DNA from: Ignavibacteriota bacterium
GTDB taxonomy: Bacteria; Bacteroidota; Ignavibacteria; Ignavibacteriales; Melioribacteraceae
Assembly (NCBI GenBank): GCA_002698995.1
Contig: PAAX01000010.1
Span: 62,001-126,000, forward strand
Reading direction: 5' to 3'
DNA: 64,000 nt
The notes beneath the pieces were generated by a model. That model was not told the origin of the DNA. It saw only the letters and a list, made by a program, of their open reading frames with translations, and searched no databases. Both the position numbers and the translations under genes were made by a program. Below, piece after piece: positions 15,518-25,082 of the stretch; position 1 is the first letter of the stretch; the number at the start of each line of letters is the position of its first letter.

Positions 15518-18430
15518 TTATATTTTATAGCTAATTCCCATCGAAAATCTTACACCCTTTTTGTATTCATAATAGGTGTAGTCATTTCCTTTATATCTGT
15601 AAATTTCTTTATAACTTGAGTTCAATATGTTTTTTGCGGAAAAGCTGAATGTGAAACTATTCCAAATCTGCTGAGATAAAATAAAATCAAGCTGAATATC
15701 CGGTTGTTCATAAACATCAGGACTAACACCGGCTGATACTTTTGATAGTCTTTCACTAAAAGTATTTAATTGTAGGCTTGCTGTTGTTCCAATTTCATTA
15801 TAATAACTTAAATCCATGTTAAGAATAACATTAGATTGACCTTGTAATTCTCTGGTTGAGTTTGATGTAGAATCAATTGCTAATCTCTGTTGACGTTCAA
15901 AATCGGGTATGTCAATTTTTGAATCAACTAATGACAAATTAGATCCGAATGAGAAATTACTTAATCCATCTAAAAGAAGATCTAATCCAAGTCTTACTTC
16001 AAATTCAGCTCCTATTATTCTAGCTGCATCAACATTTTGATAAGTTACAATCTGATTAGATAAAGAAGATCCCGGAGCATATGCCAACTCAATAGGATTT
16101 TTCATGTTTTTATAAAATGCGCTTACCGCAATTATTTCACCTGGACGCGAATACCATTCCCATCTTAAATCATAATTATCAATAAGTGTTCTTTTTAATG
16201 AAGGATTACCTTGTAATTCAACATCATTAACAAATTCTTTGCTTGAATATGGTGCAATCTCTCTGAAATTGGGTCTTGCTAAAGTTTGAGTAGCAGCAAA
16301 TCTTATATTCATATCATCACTCAATTGATATATAAGATTTAACGAAGGTAGAATATCATTTTCCTTAATTGAACCGGGAGCAATAGTTTCATCTTTAGAA
16401 ACAACGTTCATTGATGTAGTCTCGTAACGTGCCCCACCAATAAATTTCAAATTTCTTAAAAGTGGTAGTTCAAGCATAAGGTAAGCAGCTGAGATTTCTT
16501 GATTTCCGCTGTAAACATTTCTTAGTTTAGAGTTATCTCTTATAGTATTACCAAAGTTATATCTGATTCTTCCATTAGATAATGTATCAACTTCAATAAT
16601 ACCATTGTTCTCTGCACTGAAAAACTTTGTGATATCACCATCAAGATTATTGTAAACTCTATTATCTGTTGCATAAGAAAAGATTCTTTCATTAAAATCT
16701 CTTTCCATCTTTTGATAAGCACCGCCAAATTTAAACTTACCGGCAAAGTAAGACCCGAAATTAATCGGAACTGCAAAGTTCAAATTGAATGAGGAGGATT
16801 TGTCATTCAGTGTTCTAAAATATCTTGACGGATCATCAAAGTTTCCACCGGAAATAGTATAGCTGGTATCGTCATTAATTAATCTTTCGAAAGAAGCAAT
16901 TAATCTTAAGTCAGGTTCATTTTGAGACGTTTCCGAAAATGAAGCGTTCCAATCTGCTTTAGTGTCTAACAGCCAATCTAAATTATGTTCACCACGCACT
17001 TGATATGTTAATAAATCTCTTTCTCTAAATCCTAGTACTCTGTTATAAAATGTAGAAGTTGTATCATCAATTCCAAATTCTTGCGGCCATCTTCCTTGTT
17101 GAAAACGAGTTGTTGTAATTCCGCTTCTTGAGTAAAATACATTACCGCCAATTTGATGAAATGAGTTTATATTAAAATTTGTCGTAAATAAAGCACCCCA
17201 ATTAGCTTCTGAAGTCGCTTTAGAATCATTCATTAATAATTGCGGATTAAGTTCATTAGAATTAAGATCTGTTAGAATGTATCTTCCAATTTTTCCATCA
17301 TTATAAAATGAATTTTCTCTACTGTATGTTAAGCTTGCCAAATATCCTAAAGATGAAACATCGCCAAACTTGTAATTGTCACCTAAGGACATTGAAAAAT
17401 TACCATTCATCGCCGGAACTTCTCTTTTGAAATCCATAACTCCATTGAAAGATTTTGAATAGGCATCTAATTGTTCTGCCTTCTCACTATCAAATCTAGC
17501 TTGCACAGGAATTGGAATGTCTAATTCTGAATTTTCTAATAATGAAGGTATTGATCTTGTACCATCATCATATCCTAACCAGTCTTTACTTCCGCCATCA
17601 TAAGATAAGAATGCACTGCTTCCGTCAACCTGTGAGTTGTATGAAGAAGAAGCTGAAATTTTCATGTTAAATGAAGAAGGAAATGTTCTTGTACCAATAT
17701 CAACAATTCCACCCGAGAAATTTCCCGGTTTATCAGGAGTAAATGTTTTAATAGTAACTATATTATCTAAAAGGTTAGAAGGAATTAAATCCAATTGAAA
17801 AGCTTTTTTATTTGGATCGGAACTTGGAAGTTCTGTGCCGTTTAATTGAGTTGAACTGTATCTATCACCTAAACCGCGGATATAAACATATTTTCCATCA
17901 ACAACTGAAGCACCAACAACTTTCTTAACCGCTGCAGCTGCATCGCTTGAACCTGATCGTGAAATAGCTTCTGCCGATATTGCATCACTTACGGAATTTG
18001 ATTTTTGTCTTTTAATTAATAAACCGGCATCATTGTTTTCTAAAGCTTTAGCAGTAATTACAACTTCATCTGTTTGAAATGATTCTGAATTTAAAGCGAT
18101 ATCAATTTTGGTAACTTCACCCGGTTTAACTTCAACATTAGTTACAGAACTTTTAGCATAACCAATCATTGAAAATATAACTGTGTGTTTTCCTACCGGA
18201 ATAGAATTTATAATAAAATTCCCATCAATATCTGCAGCTGCACCAAAATTTGTGCCTTCAACTAGAATGTTAGCTCCAATTAAAGCTTCACCGTTTTGTG
18301 CATCTACAACTTTACCGGAAATTTTACCGCTTTGCTGTGCAGAAATCTGACTTGTAATTAAAAATCCGATTAAAATTATTTTGATAAAATACTTTATCAA
18401 AAAGGAATTCTCCTTTTTTAAGTTGTGCAT
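15518..18430 (-). CDS. TonB-dependent receptor with carboxypeptidase-like regulatory domain
   Basis: The start is set at ATG 18430 (MHNLKKENS), which has GGAGGAGAG nine bases upstream; the longer frame lacks such a site. The protein has about 970 residues: signal peptide (residues about 12-32, IILIGFLITSQISAQ), then a carboxypeptidase-D regulatory-like beta domain (GKISGKVVDAQNGEALIGA through TKIDIAL), then a plug domain (DEVVITAKAL, VDGKYVYIRGLGDRY, TFTPDKPGNFSGG), then a long 22-strand barrel ending FSMGISYKI. It should import a ligand across the outer membrane with TonB/ExbBD energy. There is no SusD neighbour; the second gene is a T9SS-exported protein instead. Substrate unknown. Confidence 0.93.
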   Translation of the reverse strand: MHNLKKENSFLIKYFIKIILIGFLITSQISAQQSGKISGKVVDAQNGEALIGANILVEGTNFGAAADIDGNFIINSIPVGKHTVIFSMIGYAKSSVTNVEVKPGEVTKIDIALNSESFQTDEVVITAKALENNDAGLLIKRQKSNSVSDAISAEAISRSGSSDAAAAVKKVVGASVVDGKYVYIRGLGDRYSSTQLNGTELPSSDPNKKAFQLDLIPSNLLDNIVTIKTFTPDKPGNFSGGIVDIGTRTFPSSFNMKISASSSYNSQVDGSSAFLSYDGGSKDWLGYDDGTRSIPSLLENSELDIPIPVQARFDSEKAEQLDAYSKSFNGVMDFKREVPAMNGNFSMSLGDNYKFGDVSSLGYLASLTYSRENSFYNDGKIGRYILTDLNSNELNPQLLMNDSKATSEANWGALFTTNFNINSFHQIGGNVFYSRSGITTTRFQQGRWPQEFGIDDTTSTFYNRVLGFRERDLLTYQVRGEHNLDWLLDTKADWNASFSETSQNEPDLRLIASFERLINDDTSYTISGGNFDDPSRYFRTLNDKSSSFNLNFAVPINFGSYFAGKFKFGGAYQKMERDFNERIFSYATDNRVYNNLDGDITKFFSAENNGIIEVDTLSNGRIRYNFGNTIRDNSKLRNVYSGNQEISAAYLMLELPLLRNLKFIGGARYETTSMNVVSKDETIAPGSIKENDILPSLNLIYQLSDDMNIRFAATQTLARPNFREIAPYSSKEFVNDVELQGNPSLKRTLIDNYDLRWEWYSRPGEIIAVSAFYKNMKNPIELAYAPGSSLSNQIVTYQNVDAARIIGAEFEVRLGLDLLLDGLSNFSFGSNLSLVDSKIDIPDFERQQRLAIDSTSNSTRELQGQSNVILNMDLSYYNEIGTTASLQLNTFSERLSKVSAGVSPDVYEQPDIQLDFILSQQIWNSFTFSFSAKNILNSSYKEIYRYKGNDYTYYEYKKGVRFSMGISYKI

Positions 18431-18545
18431 GGTTCTCTCCTCCCATATGAAAAAAAATTTTATGCACAATTTTAAAGGAGCAATGTTAATTGAATATTAT
18501 GGAGATGTTATGGAAATGTTAAGTTTGATTTAAGATTATTAAAAA

Positions 18546-19349
18546 TCACCTGATGTAGTCTTCTTTTCCCCATTCCTTAAATTTATTGGAAATGTAATTT
18601 ATTACCTGTTGATGTTCCTCTGTTCCGCTGCCAGTAATTGAAATAGGTTTTCCAAATGATAAATAAACCGGTTCTTTAGGATCAATTTTACCAAAATCTT
18701 TAATTAACTTTCCTGTTCCCCACGCTTTTGTATAGATTGCAGTAGGTATTACCGGTACATTATTTCTTTTAGCAAGCTTAATTCCCAATGAATTAAATTC
18801 GTTTGGTTTGAAAAAGTAACTTCTTGTTTTTTGAGGAAAGATAATTACAGATCTTCCCATTTGTAAATTTTGAGAACCTTCATTCATTACAATTTGCAAA
18901 TCTTCTCTCGGGTTCTCGCGCCCCACAATAATCGGATGTCTAGCACTGGCTATTGGACCGAATAAAGGATAGGTTGCCAATTCCTTTTTAATTACATAAA
19001 CAACCGGTTTCTGTGGCTGGATAAATGAAGGAAAAAGAAAAGTTTCTAAAGTACTCATATGATTTGATGCAAAAACAGCCGGACCTTCAAACGAATTTAT
19101 ATTTTTTATTCCTTCTACTTTTACTTTTACTCCTGCCCTTTCAATCGAATGTAAAATATCCAATGAAGATGCAACCCAGTTATATCTGTTATATATTTTT
19201 CTTTTCGCGTGATAATTAGAGTATAAAACTATTCTTAAACAGTTTGCATAAAACTTTAGTCCAGATAGAAAAGGACTTCCTAATTTATCAGCCGGTGTTT
19301 CGTATAAATCTTCATGTATTAAATATTCTGGATAATCTTTATAGTTCAT
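18546..19349 (-). CDS. 1-acyl-sn-glycerol-3-phosphate acyltransferase family (PlsC-like)
   Basis: ATG at 19349 (MNYKDYPEY) is preferred; an upstream in-frame TTG would add nine residues. The 267-residue product shows the acyltransferase motif I NHMSTLE (the Hx4D/E type with Glu), ELATYPLFGPIASA, a motif III FPQKTRSY in place of the common FPEGTR, and VPVIPTAIYT (motif IV). It should transfer acyl groups to a lysophospholipid or a related acceptor at the inner membrane. Divergence in motif I (HxxxxE instead of HxxxxD) and motif III makes the specific acceptor uncertain. It stands alone between the TonB receptor operon and the tRNA cluster. Confidence 0.82.
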   Translation of the reverse strand: MNYKDYPEYLIHEDLYETPADKLGSPFLSGLKFYANCLRIVLYSNYHAKRKIYNRYNWVASSLDILHSIERAGVKVKVEGIKNINSFEGPAVFASNHMSTLETFLFPSFIQPQKPVVYVIKKELATYPLFGPIASARHPIIVGRENPREDLQIVMNEGSQNLQMGRSVIIFPQKTRSYFFKPNEFNSLGIKLAKRNNVPVIPTAIYTKAWGTGKLIKDFGKIDPKEPVYLSFGKPISITGSGTEEHQQVINYISNKFKEWGKEDYIR

Positions 19350-19543
19350 TATTTCTTTGATTTTAATTGTGTGCAAATATAATGATTTTTCCGAAAATTG
19401 AAGTGTAAGGGAATTATTATATAAAGAGATTAAATATGATTAAGGAATTTTACCCAAGTATTATAAAGTAAAATGATTATTTACAAACTACTGAATGAGA
19501 TGAAAAAATATCAAGAAGAAAATTGAAGTAGGGTTAGAAAGTG

Positions 19544-19615
19544 TGACCCCAAGGGGATTCGAACCCCTATTGCCGCCGTGAAAGGGCGGTGTCCTAACCA
19601 TTAGACGATGGGGCC
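19544..19615 (-). tRNA. tRNA-Glu (TTC), copy 2
   Basis: 72 bases on the minus strand starting GGCCCCATCG. The anticodon loop CTTTCAC gives TTC. A complete T-arm (GGTTCGAATCC) and acceptor pairing GGCCCCA/TGGGGTC are present, with discriminator A; CCA is not encoded. It is identical to the copy at 19676-19747 but lies beyond the hairpin at 19645-19674. Confidence 0.97.
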
Positions 19616-19644
19616 AATAAATAAAAAACAATCAAAACTAGAGC

Positions 19645-19674
19645 AAAAAAATCCCGGAATTAGACCGGGATTTT
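19645..19674 (-). terminator. Intrinsic terminator between the two tRNA-Glu copies
   Basis: A perfect ten-base stem (AAAATCCCGG / CCGGGATTTT) with a seven-base loop. The minus strand ends in six or more T. It would terminate the tRNA operon after the first tRNA-Glu, yet a second identical tRNA-Glu follows 29 bases later, so either read-through or a separate promoter must serve the last copy. Confidence 0.8.
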
Positions 19675-19675
19675 G

Positions 19676-19747
19676 TGACCCCAAGGGGATTCGAACCCCT
19701 ATTGCCGCCGTGAAAGGGCGGTGTCCTAACCATTAGACGATGGGGCC
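19676..19747 (-). tRNA. tRNA-Glu (TTC), copy 1
   Basis: 72 bases, identical to the copy at 19544-19615, including short flanks (GTG after the 3' end and TTATT before the 5' end in transcript sense). The anticodon TTC lies in loop CTTTCAC. CCA is not encoded. It follows tRNA-His in a Pro-Arg-His-Glu-Glu series. Confidence 0.97.
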
Positions 19748-19774
19748 AATAAAAAAATACTTATTTTATTGGTG

Positions 19775-19849
19775 GGTGAGCGATGGGAATTGAACCCACG
19801 ACCTTCTGGGCCACAACCAGACGCTCTAACCAACTGAGCTACGCCCACC
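19775..19849 (-). tRNA. tRNA-His (GTG)
   Basis: 75 bases including the extra 5' G (G-1) opposite the C73 discriminator, the identity element of tRNA-His. The anticodon loop TTGTGGC gives GTG. Acceptor stem GTGGGCG/CGCTCAC with one G-U pair. CCA is not encoded. Confidence 0.96.
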
Positions 19850-19915
19850 ATCTATAATTTCATAATCAATTTATATATTTTAAGAAAGATTAGGAAATTA
19901 CAGATAATCATTATG

Positions 19916-19989
<74 letters not shown>

Positions 19990-20028
19990 ATCTTTCTATT
20001 TGCATAATGCAAATTAAAAATCGATTTG

Positions 20029-20103
20029 TCGGGGCGGCAGGATTCGAACCTGCGACCTCCTGCTCCCAAAGCAGGCGCGCTAACCGGACTACGCTACGCC
20101 CCG
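20029..20103 (-). tRNA. tRNA-Pro (TGG)
   Basis: 75 bases. The anticodon loop TTTGGGA gives TGG. Acceptor CGGGGCG/CGCCCCG, T-arm GGTTCGAATCC, discriminator A. It is the first gene of the tRNA cluster, with a promoter-like sequence 49 bases upstream. Confidence 0.97.
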
Positions 20104-20151
20104 ATAAATTCACTAATTCAAATAACAAATACCATTCAAAAATGACTTACT

Positions 20152-20180
20152 AAAATATAGGATAGGACTTACAAAGTCAA
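20152..20180 (-). promoter_or_regulatory. Predicted promoter of the tRNA cluster
   Basis: On the minus strand, TTGACT (20180-20175) is followed after 17 bases by TATTTT (20157-20152); the overlapping TATATT gives a 15-base spacing. This is a near-consensus housekeeping promoter in the divergent gap between tRNA-Pro and the lolC-like gene. Whether the primary sigma factor here uses the canonical or the Bacteroidota-type consensus is not known. Confidence 0.5.
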
Positions 20181-20233
20181 TTATTTGTGCTATTTTTTTA
20201 TTAAAATTGTTATTCAAATAATTATAATTAGTC

Positions 20234-21445
20234 GTGAAAATAATATTATTTCTTCTTAATAAAATAATTGCAGATAAATCTTCAAATGCTGCATTTTCTG
20301 TTGTCTCACTTATTTCTATTACCGGAATTGCTCTTGGGGTTGCGGTTCTTATTATTTCACTTACTATTCTTGATGGTTTTGAGAGAATTATTGAAGAAAA
20401 AGTTACCAATCTTAATTCTCATATTATTGTCTCTGGTTTTGGTGGCAGAGACCTCCCATTAGAAAGTAATTTTGATGATATTTTATATGATGCTGCCGAT
20501 ACAAATCTTTCTTCCTTCTCCCCTTTTCTATCTCGATTTGTACTAATCTCTAAAGGAAACAAAACTAAAGGGGCAACTTTAACCGGCATTCAAGAAAAGA
20601 ATAATCTGAATTTGGAAAAGCTAGTAATTGCCGGCAGTGTTGATTTTCATAATGGAAGTTTAATTTTAGGTAAAATTATTGCAGATAATCTAAATATTAA
20701 TATTGGGGATAGTATAATTGTAATTTTTTCAAATCAGCCGGATAAATTAAGTTTTCTAAATCCACCTCAAATTTATAAACAAAAGGTAGCTGGTATTTTT
20801 GAAAGCGGGATGGCACAATATGATGAAGTATTTATTTATACCGATCTTAGTTTTGTTCAAAATTTAATTAATGATAAACATTCAATCTCCGGATTTAATA
20901 TCAGGTTAAATTCACTTGCCGGCATTGAAGAAATTGTATCTCAACTTCAGCAGAAACTTTCTTATCCGTATTATGCAAGATCAATTTTTACTGAACATAA
21001 AAATATTTTTACTTGGATTGAACTTCAAAAAAAACCAATCCCAATTGTACTTGGATTAATTACTTTAGTGGCAGTTTTTAATATAATCGGCACACTTTTA
21101 ATGATAATTCTAGAAAGGACAAAATTTATTGGAATTATAAGATCACTCGGAGGTAAGCGAAGAGATTTAATTTTACTATTCACATTAAATGGAGTTTATC
21201 TTTCATCAATTGGAATTATATTGGGAAATCTTTTAGCACTGATTCTATCGCTAATTCAATTACATTTTGATCTAATAACTCTTCCGTCAACTATTTATTT
21301 TATTTCTAAAGTCCCCATAATAATTGATCCTTTAAATTATTTAATAGTTTCGTTGACTGCTTTTGCAGCAGCAGTTACCGCATCTTTTATTCCAAGTTTT
21401 ATAGCTTCCAGATTTAATATAATAAACGCAGTAAGGTTTGAATAA
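20234..21445 (+). CDS. Lipoprotein-releasing ABC transporter permease (LolC/LolE family), first copy
   Basis: A 403-residue FtsX/MacB-type permease: one N-terminal transmembrane helix (VSLISITGIALGVAVLIISL, about residues 23-42), a large periplasmic domain (about 50-265), and three C-terminal helices (PIPIVLGLITLVAVFNIIGT, NGVYLSSIGIILGNLLALIL and a last one near 375). The motif RSLGGKRRDLI between helices 2 and 3 is the usual coupling-helix contact to the ATPase. The start is GTG (VKIILFLLNK). It heads a three-gene operon with a second permease (one-base overlap) and LolD-type ATPase. Such complexes extract outer-membrane lipoproteins from the inner membrane. Confidence 0.9.
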   Translation: MKIILFLLNKIIADKSSNAAFSVVSLISITGIALGVAVLIISLTILDGFERIIEEKVTNLNSHIIVSGFGGRDLPLESNFDDILYDAADTNLSSFSPFLSRFVLISKGNKTKGATLTGIQEKNNLNLEKLVIAGSVDFHNGSLILGKIIADNLNINIGDSIIVIFSNQPDKLSFLNPPQIYKQKVAGIFESGMAQYDEVFIYTDLSFVQNLINDKHSISGFNIRLNSLAGIEEIVSQLQQKLSYPYYARSIFTEHKNIFTWIELQKKPIPIVLGLITLVAVFNIIGTLLMIILERTKFIGIIRSLGGKRRDLILLFTLNGVYLSSIGIILGNLLALILSLIQLHFDLITLPSTIYFISKVPIIIDPLNYLIVSLTAFAAAVTASFIPSFIASRFNIINAVRFE

Positions 21446-22656
21446 TGCTTGAATTTTTTATTGCAAGAAGATATTTGAAAAGTAAACACAAGACTAATTT
21501 GATATCGGTTATATCAATTATTTCTGCAATTGGCATCACTATTGGAGTAGCAGCATTGGTGATTGTAATTTCTGTTTTTAATGGATTCGGTTCATTGGTT
21601 ACTTCAATCCTTGTAAATTTTGATCCACATGTTAAAGTTAATCTTACTGAACAAATAACGAATGATAAAATTATTGAGATTGAGGATTATATAAACAAAA
21701 AATATAAACCGGAAAATATAAGCCAATCTTTAGAGACAAAAATTTTTGTTACAAATGGAAGAAATGTTCAAGTAGTTAAACTAATCGGAATTGAGAATAA
21801 AAATCTAAGCAGAATTGAAAGCAGAATAATTTCCGGTAGAGATTATTTAAATGTGGAAGATAATTTTTTTATAATTGGTTTTCCTTTGGCATTAAGACTT
21901 TCAGCAAGAGTTGGCGATACTTTAACTATAAATTCTCTTAATAATTTGGCTTCTTCGGTTTTCAATTATTCATTCCCTTCCTCAAAAAAAATGATGGTAA
22001 ATGGAATATTTGAAACAAACAATAAAGATTATGATAATTCATTAGTGTTTGCTGATTTAACTTCTGTTCAGAATCTTATTAAAAAGAAACAAATCACTTC
22101 TCTTAATGTTGTTTTGGAAAATATAAATGATGCAGAGAAATTAAAATCAGATTTAGCCGATAATTTTGGAGCGGAAATAGAAAGTGTTGAATCATGGTTT
22201 GATCTTCATAAAGAACTTTATTCAGTTATGCAGATTGAACGATGGGGTGCTTTCTTGCTCCTCAGTTTAATTATTGCAGTCGCTTCTTTCAATACTTTAG
22301 GCTCAATCACAATGACGGTTATTGAGAAGAAGAAAGATATTGCAATTCTTAAAGTAATGGGATTAAAAGATAATTCAATTAAAAAAGTTTTTATGTTTGA
22401 AGGAATGCTTATAGGTTTAATAGGTACAATTTCCGGATTAATAATCGGTTTGATTGTTTGTTATACGCAGATACATTTCAATTTTTATCCTCTTGATCCA
22501 AGAAAATATATTATCGATTCGATGCCGGTAAAAATTCAACTTTTCGATTTGTTTATGATAACTGTAGTTTCGCTTTTACTTGCATTTGTCTCTTCTAAAT
22601 ATCCGGCAAACAAAGCATTAAAAACAAATACAATTGATGCTATAAAATGGGAATAG
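21445..22656 (+). CDS. Lipoprotein-releasing ABC transporter permease (LolC/LolE family), second copy
   Basis: A second 403-residue FtsX-type permease, starting in the last base of the previous gene (TAATG). It opens MLEFFIARRYLKSKHKTNLIS, followed by ISAIGITIGVAALVIVISVFNGF, a classic LolC/E start. The periplasmic domain spans about residues 50-265 and three C-terminal helices follow; KVMGLKDNSIKKVF is the coupling segment. Two different permeases imply a LolCE-type heterodimer rather than the LolF homodimer of some phyla. Six bases separate it from lolD. Confidence 0.92.
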   Translation: MLEFFIARRYLKSKHKTNLISVISIISAIGITIGVAALVIVISVFNGFGSLVTSILVNFDPHVKVNLTEQITNDKIIEIEDYINKKYKPENISQSLETKIFVTNGRNVQVVKLIGIENKNLSRIESRIISGRDYLNVEDNFFIIGFPLALRLSARVGDTLTINSLNNLASSVFNYSFPSSKKMMVNGIFETNNKDYDNSLVFADLTSVQNLIKKKQITSLNVVLENINDAEKLKSDLADNFGAEIESVESWFDLHKELYSVMQIERWGAFLLLSLIIAVASFNTLGSITMTVIEKKKDIAILKVMGLKDNSIKKVFMFEGMLIGLIGTISGLIIGLIVCYTQIHFNFYPLDPRKYIIDSMPVKIQLFDLFMITVVSLLLAFVSSKYPANKALKTNTIDAIKWE

Positions 22657-22662
22657 CAATTT

Positions 22663-23340
22663 ATGAATAACTCAATTTTATCATGTAAAGGAATCAGTAA
22701 GTCTTTCAGAAAGTCCGAAAATGTAATTTTAGAAATTGTAAAAGATGTTGATCTGCAAATAGAAAAAAATAAAATTACCGTAATAGTTGGAGCTTCCGGT
22801 GCCGGTAAAAGTACACTTCTACATATTTTAGGTGGAATAGATAAACCTGATAAAGGTGAAGTAATTATTGAAGAAGTAAATCTTTATAAACTAACCGACA
22901 ATAAACTATCGGATTTTAGAAATAAAAACCTTGGTTTTGTTTTTCAATTTCATCATTTGCTGCCCGAATTTACTGCAAATGAGAATGTCGCTATTCCTGC
23001 AATGATTAATGGTCAGTCAAAAATAAAAGCAATAGAAGAAGCAGATATTCTTTTAAGTCAACTAGGATTAGGAGAAAGACTGGAACACAAACCAGCAGAA
23101 TTATCAGGAGGAGAGCAGCAAAGAGTTGCAATTGCCAGAGCATTAATCAACAAACCAAAAATTATTTTTGCGGATGAACCTACAGGAAATCTTGATTCAA
23201 AAAATAGTGCAATAGTTCATGAAACATTCTTGAAATTAAAAAATGATTTTAATCAGACTTTATTAATTGTTACTCACAACAAAGATCTCGTTGAATTAGC
23301 AGATACCGTCTTTGAAATGAAAGATGGAAAATTGGTTTAA
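22663..23340 (+). CDS. lolD: Lipoprotein-releasing ABC transporter ATP-binding protein LolD
   Basis: A 225-residue ABC ATPase of LolD/MacB length. Walker A is GASGAGKST (about residues 43-51), the Q-loop [16 protein letters not shown] has the LLPEFTA text seen in LolD, the signature is LSGGEQQR (about 143-150), Walker B is [13 protein letters not shown], and the switch His lies in VTHNKDL. It powers lipoprotein release by the two permeases encoded immediately upstream. It is the last gene of the operon; a weak inverted repeat follows but is not convincing as a terminator. Confidence 0.94.
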   Translation: MNNSILSCKGISKSFRKSENVILEIVKDVDLQIEKNKITVIVGASGAGKSTLLHILGGIDKPDKGEVIIEEVNLYKLTDNKLSDFRNKNLGFVFQFHHLLPEFTANENVAIPAMINGQSKIKAIEEADILLSQLGLGERLEHKPAELSGGEQQRVAIARALINKPKIIFADEPTGNLDSKNSAIVHETFLKLKNDFNQTLLIVTHNKDLVELADTVFEMKDGKLV

Positions 23341-23433
23341 GCAATTCCTTGTTCCAAGCTTAGGAAATTGAGAATATAATTCTGATTAAAAGATTACTTT
23401 CTTTCAATTGAAATAAAGAATCCCCAATTATGA

Positions 23434-24912
23434 TCAGCTATTTTCTAAATAATCTATCATTAATCTAACCCCCCATCCGGTATGATATTTTTTAGTATAA
23501 TTCGTTAAGTCATTACTCAAAGCAGTTCCGGCAATATCTAAATGAGCATAAGGAATTTTCTTATCAACAAAATGCTCTAAAAATTTACCAGCAGTTATTG
23601 AACCACCCCATCTTGGTCCTAAGTTACTTATATCTGCTACATCACTTTCAAGTAATTTATTATATTCATCACCGAATGGCAGCCGCCAAACTTTTTCAAA
23701 AGTCTTCTCAGAGCTTTTAATTAGATTATTAACAAGATCATCATTTTTACTCATTAATCCCGCTGAATATAGTCCAAGAGCAACTGCTACAGCCCCGGTT
23801 AAAGTAGCAAAATCAATAATTACATCCGGTTTTAACTTTGAAGCATAATGCAAAGCATCCGCTAAGATTAATCTTCCTTCTGCATCAGTGTCTTTTACTT
23901 CTATAGTTTTTCCTGAAGAACTTTTTATAATATCACCCGGCTTAAATGAATTTCCCGCAAGCATATTTTCCACAGCCGGAACAATACAGAATATTTCTTT
24001 ATCAGAATTTAATAAAGAGGCCGCAGCTATAGTCCCAATTGCAGCAGCACCGCCAGCCATATCAGCATTCATTTGAAGCATTCCTGCTGTAGGTTTAATC
24101 GAAAGTCCGCCCGAATCGTATGTAACTCCCTTCCCTACTAAAGCAATGTTCTTTGCAGCTTTTCTTTTCGGTTTGTAATGAGCAACAATCATACATGGTT
24201 CATTAGAACTTGCTGATCCAACTGCTAAAATTGCTCCCATTTTATTTTTCTTTAATTGTTCTTTATTCCAGACAGATACATTAATTCCGAGTTGACTTAA
24301 TTTCTTTCTAGTTCTATTTGCCAACTCCTTAGGTGTTAATGTAACAGCAGGTTCATTTACTAAATCTTTAGTGAAGTTTACCGCTTCAATTATTTTTTCT
24401 GTCTTAGAGAGAATCTTTTTCAGTGAATTTAATTTTTCTGCTTCAACAAATACTTCCAGCTTATTAAGCTTTTTTTTCTCTTTATATTGATTAAAGCTGT
24501 AGTTCCCAAGATGAAAACCTTCAAATATTGTTTGATATAAATAATCCACACTGCCAAATTTATTTTCGATTGTTTCCGATAATTCAATCGAAATAAAAAT
24601 TTTCTTGTATGAATTTATATCATGATTTTGAATTAAACCTGAACATTCATTTCTAAAAAAATCATTTGTGATTTTTTCATCATACTTAATAATATTAAGG
24701 GATGAAGATTCACCTAAATTTATTCTTATTTTTTTAGCATCATTATCTTTTATCTTTTTTTGAAATGCTGAAATGTTTTTCAAATTATATTTTGCCGCAA
24801 TTGATTTTACTTTTTCATCTTCAATTTTAGAAGGGAGAAAATGGTAAAATAATGTTTCATCTTTTTGTGAATTAATTTCTTGAATCAAATTAAGTTTTAT
24901 ATCAAATAGCAT
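23434..24912 (-). CDS. pepA: Leucyl aminopeptidase, family M17
   Basis: A 492-residue cytosolic aminopeptidase with the M17 two-metal site. GKGVTYDSGGLSIKP supplies Lys and Asp ligands, MNADMAGGAA supplies the next Asp, and DTDAEGRLILADAL is the NTDAEGR-type signature with Asp, Glu and the catalytic Arg. The family normally has N in front of TDAEGR; here it is D. The N-terminal half (residues 1-170) is divergent and Lys-rich as usual for the regulatory domain. It removes N-terminal residues, especially Leu, from peptides. It is monocistronic, convergent with lolD and divergent from the EamA gene. Confidence 0.93.
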   Translation of the reverse strand: MLFDIKLNLIQEINSQKDETLFYHFLPSKIEDEKVKSIAAKYNLKNISAFQKKIKDNDAKKIRINLGESSSLNIIKYDEKITNDFFRNECSGLIQNHDINSYKKIFISIELSETIENKFGSVDYLYQTIFEGFHLGNYSFNQYKEKKKLNKLEVFVEAEKLNSLKKILSKTEKIIEAVNFTKDLVNEPAVTLTPKELANRTRKKLSQLGINVSVWNKEQLKKNKMGAILAVGSASSNEPCMIVAHYKPKRKAAKNIALVGKGVTYDSGGLSIKPTAGMLQMNADMAGGAAAIGTIAAASLLNSDKEIFCIVPAVENMLAGNSFKPGDIIKSSSGKTIEVKDTDAEGRLILADALHYASKLKPDVIIDFATLTGAVAVALGLYSAGLMSKNDDLVNNLIKSSEKTFEKVWRLPFGDEYNKLLESDVADISNLGPRWGGSITAGKFLEHFVDKKIPYAHLDIAGTALSNDLTNYTKKYHTGWGVRLMIDYLENS

Positions 24913-25082
24913 TTCTATTCCTTTTATAATTTCTATAACAACATGTTAAAAATAGTTATATAAATATAACAGAATTTCCGTTGTGAAATAATTTCATAAA
25001 ATTTTATAATATGATGCAATAATTCTGATTGCAATACTGGATTGTGCATTTTATATTGGACAACAAATTTTTAAGCCGGTTA

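Noticed and set aside
14641-15530. Plus-strand ORFs of 80-104 codons opposite the T9SS protein
   Set aside because: They are antisense shadows of a Gly/Asp-rich coding region, with no ribosome site and low-complexity products.
23341-23433. Possible terminator after lolD (CAATTCCT...AGGAAATTG)
   Set aside because: The stem is short, imperfect and AT-rich, and no T run follows; not strong enough to list.
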